From Amanita rubescens (lineage: Eukaryota > Basidiomycota > Agaricomycetes > Agaricales > Amanitaceae), in NCBI GenBank assembly GCA_015039365.1, contig WION01000006.1:1-64000 (forward strand): a stretch of 64,000 nucleotides of DNA. Direction: 5' to 3'. The translations under genes and the position numbers were made by a program. Positions 1-10,990 of the stretch are shown piece by piece. Position 1 is the stretch's first letter, and every line of letters starts with the position of its first letter. The notes beneath the pieces were generated by a model. The model saw nothing but the letters and a program-made list of their open reading frames with translations. It made no database searches and had not been told where the DNA came from.

Positions 1-990
1 TGTGGTGTTTTGATCCTTGTCTGTTCTTGTCCGCTTTGTATAAAATCTATTTACCCTGTATGGACGCCTGTCCTGACAGAGCTGATGGCTTCGATCGATA
101 GCAGGGCACGACCCGGGTCTTTGGTGTCCGTGCGATCTAGTCTTGGGGGTGTCAATGAACTAGCGCCATTGGCGCGATCAACGAGCCAGCCCGACCTCTC
201 GTGCTCAATACATGGGCGTATGTACGTTGTTATTCAGCTATTCAGGTGAAACAGTAATGCTATCACCTCACTCAGCCAGCGGGCAGCCAATTTGGTATTG
301 ATTATTCCAGTGAGGAGATCGGGAGAGTTATGGTAGGGTGTTCCAACCACGTAAGGGCCAAGACAGTGGCACCACGCTGCAGTTACCCCTCGGAGCACTA
401 GACAAGGCAGCTAGCACCGACGGGCTGTCCATCTAGAATAGGAGAAGAGTAGATTTTACGGGGACATGCTCCGGTTCGGTTTGCTAAAATTGAGCACGGA
501 AAATCATGTGGTAACTGGGCATAACAATACTGCATGTGAGGCAACGCGTTACTTGTACCGTGTGAGGAATCTAGAGTGGGCGGCGAGTTCGCCGTTGAAT
601 GGGATCTACCAAAGCCTTCAACTGGACCAAACTAGGCCGACAAGAAGGGACACTTTACCCACAAGCGAAAAAGGAAGTTTACCCGAAGAGGGTAATCGCC
701 CAGTTCGTAGAGAGAAGCAGTGGCGCTGTACAATGTCAGCTAAACACGGCTTCTCTGTAACGTTAACTAGTTCATACCTCACAAAGGTTATTCGACCGGT
801 CAACGCCAGTTTGCGACCACAACAGGTGGCAACTTCACTTTCATTCATCGATTCGGATGCAGATTAATCCTGATTTATGCAGGAAATAGCGCCGTAGGCG
901 AATCATAAAGGAAGGGGCCTCAGCTTCCCCGTAACTCACCATCCCACAACCTCTCAATTGTCCAACAACCTCAAACTTAGGCGTCCTGAG
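1..990. other. Left edge and 5' flank of the WOPR gene; no gene seen
   Basis: No open frame here gives a recognisable protein or a consistent splice model. The stretch just before position 991 is pyrimidine-rich in places and is probably promoter and 5' leader of the WOPR gene. The first 100 bases could be the 3' end of a gene lying outside the window, but nothing confirms it. Confidence 0.4.
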
Positions 991-2780
991 ATGACGAGCA
1001 ACCCAGACGTACCACCATTCATCGGCTACGTTGAGACCACTATCAATGCTCTCCGCCTCATCCATGCTGCGCGGCAGGGAGTTATTCCCCGCATCACGCG
1101 GCGCCTCAACGACGCCGAGCGTAGAAGTATGATCAAAAGCGGCGCCGTCTTTGTCTTCAGCGTCGAGGAAAGCGGCATCAAGCGCTGGACTGGTAAGTCT
1201 GTTGTATATTCCAGCATAAAAGCATAAAGGCTCACGTAGAGTATGCATTCCAGATGGGCTCCTTTGGTCGCCCTCGCGTATAGTCGGAAACTTTCTAGTA
1301 AGCTTGTTGTCGTCGTCGTTACAGCAGGACCTGACGGAAATTCATGTCAGGTTTATCGAGAAATCAACGAGCGCACAAGTAGTCGCGGAAGTCATCGGAA
1401 ACCTTACCCCAATGACGAGGCCTCCCGGGCATTGGTGAGAAGAAACTCTCCAGACTCTCTGTCAGGTGCCTACAAGGTACAGTTGGCTGGTGCCCACGGG
1501 GGAGGTGATCAAGGAACATTCAAACCTAATGGCCTTATCAAGAAGGTCAGCAAACTTGGGCGCTATGGGCGGCGTATAACTCACTGAATCCGCACAGACT
1601 ATCACAGTTACAATCGAAGGTTCAGACCTGCATTTGATTTCATATTATACCTCGGAAGACATACGTTCAGGGAAGCTGAAAGTGAGACCTTGTCGCCACA
1701 TCACACTAGAGTTATTTCTCATGGTGGCACGAGCAGAGGCCAACGAGTAGACCAGACATAATGGCCCTCCCAATGCCCCCGCAGATCTTCCGTTTAACAA
1801 ATTTCAGGGTCCCACCGAAAGTGGAAATTGGTCCCGATGGAAAACCACGATTGGTGTATGAACATATCTACTTTGATCGGGACGTTTTCGCTTAAAGCGC
1901 TTGTAGGTGCGAACCTGAGGATCTTGAGCCTACTGAATGCAAGACTGAGGAGACGAACTATCACGTTTCGGATACGTCCCACTGGTCTGCAAATCAAATT
2001 GTGCAACCTTCCCCTGTAGAAAGTCAGTACGGAAACAATTCGTTGTATCCGGTCGCGCAGAACCAGCAGATGGTGTCGGGCTTGTACAGTCGCGTCAGCC
2101 ACACCGATCGGTGGTCACTTCCAGCGGACAATGGAATGAGATTGACAAATATGAGCCGTCATCACCACGATGCCTCCTGGCCGTCAAATACCAACGCTCA
2201 CTCCATTCCGCGCCGGAGGGATAATGGCCCGTTGTCTCAGACATCTGAGTCATGGACATCGCTGCATTCCCAAACCAACCGGTGGCAAAGTGACGGTCAT
2301 GAGCCAACGGCGAATAGTTTATACCTTGATCGCTCTCGCGTCCGTTCCAATAGCGCGTACGAAGCTTCTTCTGTGGTATCGCATAGGCGGGAAGGTGACA
2401 TGATGGCACCAGGTCTGGGTAGTCGATATCTGAACAGCCACGTTGCGCCGGCCGCTAGTCATCGCGACGGCGCGCTACCTCGCCTAAGTTGGCTCCCACA
2501 AGAAAGCTCCGAAATGACCAGGGACGGTCGCCATCACTCCTCTTCATTTACTCCATCACCAACTATCCCATTCTCTCATAATTACCATACTGTCCAGAAT
2601 TCGTACAGCTCGACGTACGACTCGACGGGGACTCTCCTCAGCACCCCAACAATCCAATCAACTTCCCCTCAGTCAGATTTGCCGCCTTACGATACCTCTT
2701 ACGCCTCGGGATCGGGGGCTATGTCAAGCCCCGAGGAGTATACCAAGCTCGAAGAATTCGGCGACTCTAAGTTGACTTAA
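991..2780 (+). CDS. WOPR-domain (Gti1/Pac2 family) transcriptional regulator
   Basis: This is a DNA-binding regulator of the fungal WOPR family (Wor1, Ryp1, Mit1, Gti1, Pac2), whose members control morphological switching and development. The first exon (991-1192) begins PPFIGYVETT and runs through the conserved GAVFVFSVEESGIKRWTD block. The second carries DGLLWSPSRIVGNFLVYRE, the family signature, interrupted by a short intron after NFL. A third exon has GTFKPNGLIKK, and the next ITVTIEGSDLHLISYYTSED and GKLK. After a further intron come RPTSRPDIM and FRLTNFRVPP, then a last exon (about 1907-2780) with a long Ser/Pro/His-rich tail that looks disordered. Six exons join in frame with canonical splice sites, so the gene appears intact, at roughly 460 residues. 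The family call is firm; the subtype (Wor1-like or Pac2-like) is not decided. Confidence 0.9.
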
Positions 2781-3453
2781 ATGTCCACAACCGCGTTCGC
2801 ATTCTTGAAACACATTCCGCTTGGCTTCTCAAAAATTTCCTTTGTGTATCCTTCATACCTATGGTAATTACTTGGTCCTTTTTGTAATTGTACCCTAAGA
2901 ATATAGGACATATATATGTATTGCTTTATCAACGCACGTACCAGAATAGATGACATGGAATGGAAAGCCCCCGGCGTCGAACGAATACATAATCGGCCTT
3001 TGGAACTGTCAACCTCATGCCACCGTCAAGTTCCCCGCGCATCTCGGGTTCTTCATTGTTCGGAACGGTCTTCTGACCAGCGGCTACAGCAGCACAAACT
3101 CCTGACTTTTCCCAGGAGGTTAAACCGAAGACGGAAGACCCTGCATCCCAGGTGTTCTAGTACCCTTGCGCCTATGGGCAGTTCGGCTCAATTTAATCCC
3201 AATAAGACAATTCGAAGAAGAAGAATCCTCCAAGGGGCGGTTCTCAGTTCTATACAACTTTCCAAAGGATCGAAGCTTCTCAACGGGGTCAAAACCATCT
3301 TGGCGAGCATACCAACCGTGTTGTCATAACTATTCCCTCTTTTCATCCTAGGGTACAAGACAAGGTTCAAACGCAGTTCCAACCCTTAATAGTTTATCGA
3401 GGCGATTACCTGGTGCTCTACGGTATCAGGGAAAAACATAACCGCTATGTTCC
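2781..3453. other. Intergenic, convergent 3' ends
   Basis: This lies between the convergent WOPR and Tfb2 genes. It is AT-rich just after 2780, as expected for 3' untranslated sequence. Frames at about 2916-3350 on both strands give no recognisable protein. Confidence 0.4.
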
Positions 3454-5382
3454 CTATGAACCATTCGCATTGGTTCGTCTTTCAATGAAGCCCTTTATAT
3501 TCGCATGCCCTTCCAAGCTGCCGAAAAAGGAGCGTTTTACCGGATTTTCCCAGAGCACGACTGCAAGTTCTTTTGCATACTTAAGAACGTACTCGTAGTC
3601 TGCCTGAGAGGCAAATGCCGTGTATAAGTATCCTTCAAAAATACGTCAATGATCACGTTCAATGTTATCGGATACAACGGTGGAGACGTGCCTTCGTCTG
3701 ACCTCAAACGGTTCTTCTCAAGCTCCCACAGACGAATTTGATCCTGCACGGTAACCGGGATCAAAGGGTTCTGAATTCCGCATTAGTCACTCGTACCACA
3801 TGTTGGCGGAAATTATAGAGCCTACGTTTTTCCTCATCTGTGGATGAGCATGTGTGACCAGGTAACTAATTATCTGCCGATTGACAAGCAGTGTCAGCCT
3901 TATTCAGGAGACCAAGTGACAAGAATGCAACCTGGTCTGCGGTTATACCATTCATAAGCGCCTTCTTGACGCTATCGCGAGTAATGGATCCAACCACGAG
4001 GTTAGCGAATCTGTACTTTAAAGATACGAAGAGGTTAAGGACGGCCGTTTGAAGTGGGTTGTCTTGTAACCACTAAGAGGCATGCACAGATAGCTAATCA
4101 AAAAACGCTGCCTACCGGTGTAAGCGTAGAGGCGGTAATTAGTTTCAAGAACTATGAACCCCTCTTGAGGACCCGAGCTAGTGCCAGCAGACGTGGGAAG
4201 AGGTGGCGAAGAAGAGGTCAATGTGGTCGCAAGGCGTGTGGGGCTGAACCGCCGCGCTGAAGGCTGTCATACATGGTCAGAAGCGCGTGCAGTCTGTCCG
4301 TAGTGCGATTACCTTCCTTTGCCATATGAGTCCGTAATCTCGAAGGTCCTCAAGCATGGCTTTCTGGGTATCGCTAAGGTTTTCGGTGACATACTCCTGA
4401 ACCGAACATTAACAACCTGGGCGTTACGCGGCTAGATATGCGTACTCTCCCGAGTTCCATGGTCGATAACATGAACAAGAATCCAAGTACTTCAACGAGA
4501 TCCATCTGCCTTTCCTGTTTCCGGAGCAATTGCCTCAGACTGGACTAGATTCGGTTATGAAAGATGTGATGGTACGCACCTCGGCCATGTGGAGATATTG
4601 GAGTAATAGATCCCATAATTGTGCGTGCGGTGTATGTAGTAAGAATTGGAAACCAGCGGATGTAATTTCGAGGGTAGCTCCACTGGCAAGATGATCAGAT
4701 GCACTCCAAACTCAACAATGCGCGATCTATACTCACTGAAAGTTCGACATCAGACCACTGCGTTGAAGAAGGTACAAGACCCCTTGCGAGGGTTTCGTCG
4801 GCGCCTGACCGGAGCCAGAAGAGACCATATAGTGTAAAATCGTCTACGGAGTCCCGTGTATGCGCGTTGATTGGAAGCAATCTACACTAACCTCCCATCG
4901 CTCAAGAGCGTAACTATCCAAAGCTTCGGTGGTCTGAGGTAATCGCTTTTCGTCCTTTTCAACAGGAACGCCAAAGCTGCCGCTTGTGCCACTATAGCAA
5001 ATTTTAGAAAAGGGCTTCGCCCGCCACAGTATAGGCATTACCCGCCAGTCAAGGCCTGCCGAAAACTGGATTTGAAGGTTGGATTCAATGCTAATCTCAC
5101 GCCAGCGAGAGGCAAGATATGCAATCGAGACAAGGTATTCAGGGCATCGTCGTACAGCCTACACATTTTCAGAGACACATGACGCCCAACTTTGAAAGAG
5201 CGATGTACTTTCGATGTTCACGAATCACCCAGGCGGCCATAGTCGTCGCATTTATTGCAGACTCCAGCCACAACAAGTTCATGATCATTTGCTTTTCCAA
5301 TGACCTTAGTAGCCTACATACAAGTGTTAGACAGGTGACTTTCGATGCTCAAGTAAATCTCAACCGGAATATGGAAAGACAT
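3454..5382 (-). CDS. TFB2: TFIIH core subunit Tfb2 / p52 (GTF2H4)
   Basis: Tfb2 is the TFIIH subunit that anchors and stimulates the XPB/Ssl2 helicase in transcription initiation and nucleotide excision repair. Reading leftward, exons give MSFHIPVE, then [16 protein letters not shown] and [43 protein letters not shown] with [105 protein letters not shown], and the C-terminal domain [20 protein letters not shown] ending near [11 protein letters not shown]. Introns are about 50 bases. One oddity is that the short segment expected between MSFHIPVE and LEKQ (the family's LxRLYxSPSSCLAIFR stretch) is not visible. The spacer there is too short for a normal intron, so the N-terminus may carry a small deletion or an unusual start. 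Most of the protein is intact and the identity is secure. Confidence 0.88.
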
Positions 5383-5567
5383 GATGAAGGGCGTTGGTAG
5401 AGTCGGGTCAGAGTGTTCTGAGACTGTGACTGTAGAAATGGTAAAAGGGTGTGATATTCTTCGCTTTGAGTGTTGCCTGTGTTCTGTTGAGACATCATTG
5501 TAACGTTTCTGTTGCAGTCGGGTTAGGGTTGTCGACAAATTCGGTGCACGTGAGATGTCGTCACTAG

Positions 5568-6810
5568 ATGTCTTCTCTATCTGTCCACTCAGCTGCCCAG
5601 AACAGTAAGCATTACCTTTTCACCTTGGCTATTTTACTGAGAGACGATTAGACCAGTTATATCTCCTACGTACACTTGTAAATGAAGATCCCAAATGCAT
5701 GAATGCGGTAGACGTGGTAAATTGGCTTCGAAAATCACTCCCCCAATCTTTGAGTATACGATGAATTTAGGATGGTCGTACTCCACTCCATTGGGCGGCA
5801 TCGTCCGGTTCTGTCGAAATAACACGCTTCCTCATCGATCAGCACGCTGAGGTCAATACACCAGATAACAATGGCTGGACCCCGCTGCACATCGCAGGTA
5901 CGAAACTAACGTTATCTCATCATTAGTCTTTCAATTTCTCACGCGCTGCGAATAGCAAGTGCTGGACGTGAAGACGTGGTCCGAGAATTAGTCGGAGCAG
6001 GGGCGGACGTTAATGGGTAATTGATGTTTATGCCCCCTAAAAGCACGGCGCATTCAAGTTCTATCTATAGGAAGAACGACAAAGGACTTACGCCACTGTA
6101 AGTTTTCATTCACTGCTAAGTTCTGACAGATGCCCAGCAATTCCGTCCAAGGCACTATGCCGCCTCTAAATCGCACATTGACGTACGCCAGCTGCATCGT
6201 ATGGCATCATCCGACTTTCTGATGGCTGTTCTAGATTGGAAAATTGCTGATAGCTAGGGGCGCCGACGTACGTATAACTGTCCTAATCAACAAGACCGAG
6301 GAGTTCTCACCTCGTAGATAGATTAATGCTAGAGATAGAGCCAATCAACATCCATTGTAGGCTCACCCCAATTCTCTTCGCTTCTCTGAATTGGATTCTG
6401 ATGATGACGATTCAAGACATCGGGCTGGGACGACCGGTTCAGTCGGGTTTATTCGTCTCTTGCTAGATTCGTCTACGCCCACAAATAAGCTTCGTCTTAA
6501 CACGGGTGACCGCGTTGGCATGTTGCTTTCTGTATTTTAGATTTTCGGCAACTGACTTGCCTGTTGACAGGCAACACGCCTCTTCATCTAGCGATGGAGT
6601 CAGGACACGCAGAAGCGGCGGTTGTCCTTATAAACGCTGGCGCTGATCGATCTCGAGTACGTCCGAGTCATCCGAAAAACATGGAATTGGCCATACTTAC
6701 CTGTGCAGACGAACCAAGAAGGTGAGGCGCCCGAAGAAGTTACCGGCGTCGGCGGTATTGAACAAAGGCGCGCCCGGCAACATGTGATAGACACATGCGG
6801 GAAGCCCTGA
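5568..6810 (+). CDS. NAS6: Gankyrin / Nas6-type proteasome assembly chaperone (ankyrin repeats)
   Basis: This is the ankyrin-repeat chaperone that binds the Rpt3 ATPase during assembly of the 19S proteasome particle. The start at 5568 gives MSSLSVHSAAQN followed by an intron. Successive short exons read LYLLRTLVNEDPKCMNAVD, DGRTPLHWAASSGSVEI, DNNGWTPLHIAA, GREDVVRELVGAGADVNG, KNDKGLTPL, HYAASKSHIDV, ANQHPL then TTGSVGFIRLLLDS, NTPLHLAMESGHAEAAVVLI, and the end TNQEGEAPEE with ARQHVIDTCGKP. That is about six ankyrin repeats over roughly 230 residues, the normal family length. At least seven introns of around 50 bases cut the gene. An upstream ATG at 5554 is out of frame with the repeats, which is why 5568 is chosen. 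A weaker stretch lies near 6190-6240 (between HIDV and GADV), probably an intron whose edges I could not fix. Confidence 0.88.
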
Positions 6811-7164
6811 CTTGGGCGCTGACCTGCGCTGACACATGCAACTAGTTACATACAGTCTAGATACTTCCCCTGCAGCTTACAAGTTCACGGTCAACGTGCT
6901 TTCTTCAGTGATATGGAATTTGATGTTTGATGGTAGCGAAGTTTTCGGGTGATATCAAAGCACCGCCCGCTGCTAGCCGCTACTCGTTGAGTCATATAAT
7001 TCTCCGCAACGCGTTGGCAACGGCGCAATTCCAAGCCGAAAAAAAACAATCTCGGAACAATGTTGCTGTGCTTATAGATCCTTTTTTGGTTAGGGACACA
7101 GGTTTTTCATCAAATGTTCCATCTCCATCAAGACCCGTCACAACAAATGTTACACAGCCGGAAA
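6811..7164. other. Intergenic spacer upstream of a small secreted protein
   Basis: No supported gene. A short forward frame at 6927-7169 has no recognisable features and runs into the promoter of the next gene. Confidence 0.4.
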
Positions 7165-7172
7165 TATAAATA
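7165..7172 (+). promoter_or_regulatory. TATA-box-like element
   Basis: TATAAATA sits about 200 bases before the start codon at 7366 and is followed by a CT-rich leader. This is typical of strongly expressed fungal genes for small secreted proteins. It is assigned by position and motif only. Confidence 0.45.
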
Positions 7173-7365
7173 CCAGTCTCTGCCCATTTTCCCCTTTCCC
7201 AAGCTAGTCTTCACACACCACAACTTCACAAGCTAGTCTTGTGTCGCCTTCGCCCTCTTCCGCCTTTCGTCACATCAAGCAAGTCTTGTCCTTGACTTCT
7301 TTCTTCCTGGTGAAGATCCAATCGTTTGTCGTACAATCCTCGATCATTTCATTATCCAATCGACA

Positions 7366-7590
7366 ATGCGTTTCTCCATCGTGACATTGGTTGTTGCTGC
7401 GACTGCTGCTGTATCCCAAGCGGCTGTCATTCCCCGTGCGAACACCGTCCTCGCACGCCTGGAAGCGAGGTATTACGCTGACCAGCTCTTCCCCCGCGTG
7501 TTGGATGACCCTGTTGTGGTCATGCCCCGAGAGTACTCGGATTACGTCTTGACCCGCAGGGCGCATCCTAGAGACTTTTACAGGCGATAG
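7366..7590 (+). CDS. Small secreted protein, Arg-rich, possible precursor peptide
   Basis: A 74-residue protein that opens with a clear signal peptide (MRFSIVTLVVAATAAVSQA, cleavage likely before AVIPR). The mature part is about 55 residues, has no cysteine, and is rich in Arg and Tyr. It has several Arg sites (IPRA, EARYY, FPRV, MPREY, TRRAH, HPRDF) and ends in RR. Dibasic TRR and the terminal RR could be trimmed by a Kex2-type protease, but that is inference. The stop codon lies directly against a GTAAGC splice donor, and an acceptor follows about 55 bases later, so the 3' untranslated region is probably spliced. No known family is recognised. It may be a development- or secretion-related peptide. 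Confidence 0.65.
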   Translation: MRFSIVTLVVAATAAVSQAAVIPRANTVLARLEARYYADQLFPRVLDDPVVVMPREYSDYVLTRRAHPRDFYRR

Positions 7591-8264
7591 GTAAGCTTTC
7601 ATCGTCTCTTATCATATGATCAGTGATTGATAATGATTACAAAGGTTGATGATTTGTTGGAATAACGTGGCAAGCCGCACGGATAATGGTGTCCGGGAGG
7701 TGGTTGCGATGGTACATGGCCTGTATCAGTTTGTACTTTGTGACATTGAACGGAAGACATCCTTGTGCTTCATACATGCGTGAACCTGGAAGAGTGTTTC
7801 GTATCGTATTGTAATCTGTTCCAAATAACATGATATGTTAGTGATGCTCTTTAGCGCCCCCCATTTTTCTTACAGGGCACACAAACTTTTTCTTTCCTAG
7901 CATGAGGTATAATATATAATCGACCGAGTTCTCAACATGTTTAGTACCGGTCCTATGACGGAAAATTCCAGCTTCATTGGCAAAATTCTGTCATTGAATT
8001 GCAAACCGTTCTGAAGTATAGGTACGTGAATCTAAATGATTATGCAGCACCACATCTTCCTAAATAGTACTAGTACGAGTCTTATAGCTAAATACTTTAA
8101 GTAACCATGGCTGGATGGTGCGATGTGATGTACGTAAATCATAGTGGCTATTCAACTTGTTTGTAAGTATAGGAACCTACAGATACATAAAAAATCAGAA
8201 CGTCATAAGGTAATGGAACATTGAGAGAACGATGTTATATAACAAGTTAGCGCTCGTTCCGTGT
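7591..8264. other. Intergenic: probable 3' UTR intron, otherwise nothing seen
   Basis: The first 55 bases look like an intron in the 3' untranslated region of the preceding gene (GTAAGC donor, AAAG acceptor). The rest is AT-rich with no supported coding frame on either strand. Confidence 0.4.
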
Positions 8265-9458
8265 TCAGCACAGAGTAACATTCTCACCTGCTTGATCAGT
8301 CTTTTTGGGAAGAAGTTCAACTTTCAAAGACGATTTGATCTCCGGACCAAGCTTTCCAAAATACCTCTCCGAGCTGAAAGACCAGTGTATGTTGCCTGAA
8401 AAATCACGATGAGGAGTTGTTAACGCAAGGAACGATGCCTATTACTAACCAGCCATCCAATTCTGGAGACCATCGATATACTTGATAACATCATGGTCAA
8501 TTTCGTCGCCCCAGGAAGACACGTGCTGGCGATCATGTTCAAAGCGATCGAAGCTCGCCTTGCACATATCTCCAACGATATTGACAGCTTCCTGGAGAGT
8601 TAAACTATTGTCTTGCATTACGACTGCGACCATATTGTGGGTGTCATTACGAGCTTGTTCGACATTGTAAGAATATAAATCCTAACCAACTATTCAGAGA
8701 CAGCACACAAATATTATATCCCTTACATTCGACCAGGTAATAAAGTCGTTCGCTGCTTCTTCGAGAGACTGGATGATTGGGTCTTCTGTGACTTCATCTG
8801 GAAGAGTTAATCCACCGACATATTCTATAAGCTGGAAACAAGGTTTGCAGCAGCCGGTGTCTCGGCGCATCTCAACATATGATTCCAGATCTGGGACGTA
8901 TCCTTGCATCTTGGCTTCCACCTGTCGAGCAACGGCCGCGAAGAAATGCTGCTTATTCCTTATGAACCGCTCTTGGCATACCCGGCCGGCCGTCTGAGAG
9001 AAACGGCTGAAGAACCTGTCGGGCCAGATCAATACATAAGATGAGACGTGCAGCTGCAATCATACATACGATTTCATCAGCAATCCTGCCTTTTTGTCCG
9101 TTTGGAAATTAACTGGATCGCGCATGGCGGCAATGCAGCAGTTTTCAACACTGTTGTTTCCTTGGACGTCTAGCTCTTCTAGCCAGTCGTCCAGGTTAAA
9201 TAGATAGTTGATATAATCGCAGCATGCGCGAAGATGAAATGGGTCGGCATCGGGAAAGCAGGCAGCAGTGAGGTCCCCGCCTTTTAATTGCATAATGACT
9301 CTCTTCTTCTTTGGGGTAAGGTCACCCCCCTCAATTAGCCATTCTTGCGATGCGCGTCCCTGTTCTTCGCCGTTAGGGTTGATACGTAGAGGATATGTAC
9401 AGTATGACGCGAGATCGGGGAGGAAGAAATATGAAGGAGGATCCATGGTTGTTGACAT
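8265..9458 (-). CDS. Class I sesquiterpene synthase (protoilludene-synthase-like clade)
   Basis: The protein should cyclise farnesyl diphosphate to a sesquiterpene; the product cannot be read from sequence. Exon 1 (to about 9068) holds [19 protein letters not shown] followed by the first metal-binding motif NLDDWLEE (D90, D91, E94). The next exon has [17 protein letters not shown] and [19 protein letters not shown]. Splicing across a 45-base intron restores [19 protein letters not shown], the NSE motif (N, S and E present). The following exon includes [15 protein letters not shown]. The last exon contains SSERYFG, the Arg-Tyr pair of this family, and ends in ENVTLC. Total length is about 345 residues, normal for fungal enzymes. 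Both Mg-binding motifs are complete, so it should be active. No P450, oxidoreductase or transporter lies next to it. The clade assignment is from overall pattern only. Confidence 0.88.
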
Positions 9459-9537
9459 AACAGGTTAAGCTGCAATAAAAGAAGAGAAGCCTGGAACTGG
9501 GGAGGTTGTCACACACCTCCATGTCAGTGGAAAACGA

Positions 9538-9550
9538 CATATATATATGT
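9538..9550 (-). promoter_or_regulatory. TATA-like element for the terpene synthase
   Basis: An alternating AT run (ATATATATAT type) lies about 80-90 bases upstream of the terpene synthase start on the reverse strand. It is placed by motif and distance only. Confidence 0.35.
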
Positions 9551-10568
9551 CGGACTCTGTACCTTTCTGGATGTGGTGTTGGACATATTTAGACTTTTGG
9601 GTTGCAAGAACTTTGCTCAGTCATTCTTATGCGGGCCGTGTTAGAAACTCGGGACGCCGATGTTGCATCATAATTCTGTTGTTAGAGTCCCGTGCGTGTG
9701 GCTAGACTCGTAGATATATTTGCCTCGATTGGACTGTCATCATTCTTCGGACAGTTGTCTGGTCCGAGACGGAGGAGGTACTGTGATGGCGCTTTTGCAT
9801 GAATAAGCGCCGCTGCCTACGATATACAGGAGGATTTCGTATTACATTACCTTTGTACGTCGGACAACAACGGATGATATACAGGAATGAAAATGAATTG
9901 TAAATCCCAGATGTAACAGTTCTCAACGCGAGACTTGACGTGAAATGTTTAAAGTCATTTTTACGTCGTCGTACGAATCGCGGTACTCTTGGGATGCGCG
10001 TTGGCGCATGTACTGCCCTCCGCTAAGATGACTTATGTGAGACGATACGAAAATATGTTGGAATGAAGACCGAACGGGCCAATGCACGGCGTTCTCAAGG
10101 AACGCGTCTTCGATGTGTTAAATGGATAGTTTTTTCCCTCCTGACAAAACACCATTTGCTTTGTGATTGAACATATCACCGTAGGCTATGCCGGTTATTC
10201 CGGGACGGTACGTAGCGGCGTTTCAGTATAACTTCAAGGAGTTAATGGAGCAGTGGTAATATGAAAACTTACCAAAATGAACAGATCCACTGCATAGAAC
10301 AGAATGAGCATATCAAGTTGCGCTGATATCGTATCATTCCTCCAGCGTAAATTTTCAGGGTGAGTCCGAGTCGTGCTTGATGCCCAATAATAGTAAGTCG
10401 TATGGTAAGATAATAACATTACTTTGGAACCCTGCTGAAAAGAGGGTAGATATATCATTTTGAAGATCTCAGGCGGACGTACTTAGTACAGGTTCAAAGA
10501 GAGGAAACATATCCAAAAGAGGCAACTGCAAAGTAGTAGCCCAAAATAGAGCACGCGTTCTGGTATTT
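9551..10568. other. Intergenic; no supported gene
   Basis: Reverse frames at 9702-9926 and 10234-10458 lack recognisable domains and do not splice to anything convincing. This is upstream sequence of the terpene synthase. Confidence 0.35.
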
Positions 10569-10990
10569 TTACTGTTGAGTATCGGAGTCTACCTCCATAT
10601 CTTCTACGAGATCACTTGCATGTGGTGATACGATCACTGGTTTGTTTTTTTCTCCTAAAGAGTGGACCTCGTTTGAAGAAGCATTGACGGTGGCGCACAT
10701 ACAGTTGTCAAAGTCAATTCCAATTCAATACTTATCATGTATGTTCCCAGTGTAAGGCTCCAAATGTCTTCTCTGCTATGTTCTTCCCGGTATTTTCTGT
10801 AGGAGATATGTTTGGAGACACCGGCAGTGATGAAGCCGAATCCACATATGAGCGCGAAAGCCATTAATTGCGCACTACCGTTTTGGTTCTATTGTTATGG
10901 GGCTGCCCAGTGTCCAAGCGCCAGAATGGCAATGGACGCCATCAGCGTCACACTCCCCTAGACCGAAGTCCCAGGAGCAATGGCACTCCA
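10569..10990 (-). CDS. Doubtful small membrane-protein gene or fragment
   Basis: On the reverse strand one frame contains MAFALICGFGFITAGVSK then KYREEHSREDIWSL, preceded by a hydrophobic stretch (MASIAILALGHWAAP) that could be an upstream exon. Another frame downstream gives a plausible acidic hydrophilic tail (NASSNEVHSLGEKNKPVIV, LVEDMEVDSDTQQ) ending in a stop at 10569. The pieces suggest one or two membrane helices and a cytosolic tail, but I could not find splice sites that join them cleanly. It could be a real short gene, part of a larger one, or a relic. No family is recognised. Confidence 0.28.

Noticed and set aside
466..867. 133-codon forward frame near the left edge
   Set aside because: Composition looks random, there is a competing reverse frame over the same bases, and it shows no domain, signal peptide or splice context.
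2916..3350. Forward and reverse frames between WOPR and Tfb2
   Set aside because: They overlap on both strands, lack recognisable content and fit 3' flanking sequence of convergent genes.
3454..6810. First impression that the Tfb2 and gankyrin regions were pseudogenes because no long frame exists
   Set aside because: Removing introns of about 50 bases at GT-AG sites restores continuous conserved protein in both, so they are intact genes apart from the noted Tfb2 N-terminal doubt.
6927..7169. 80-codon forward frame before the small secreted protein
   Set aside because: It ends inside the TATA region of the next gene and has no features.
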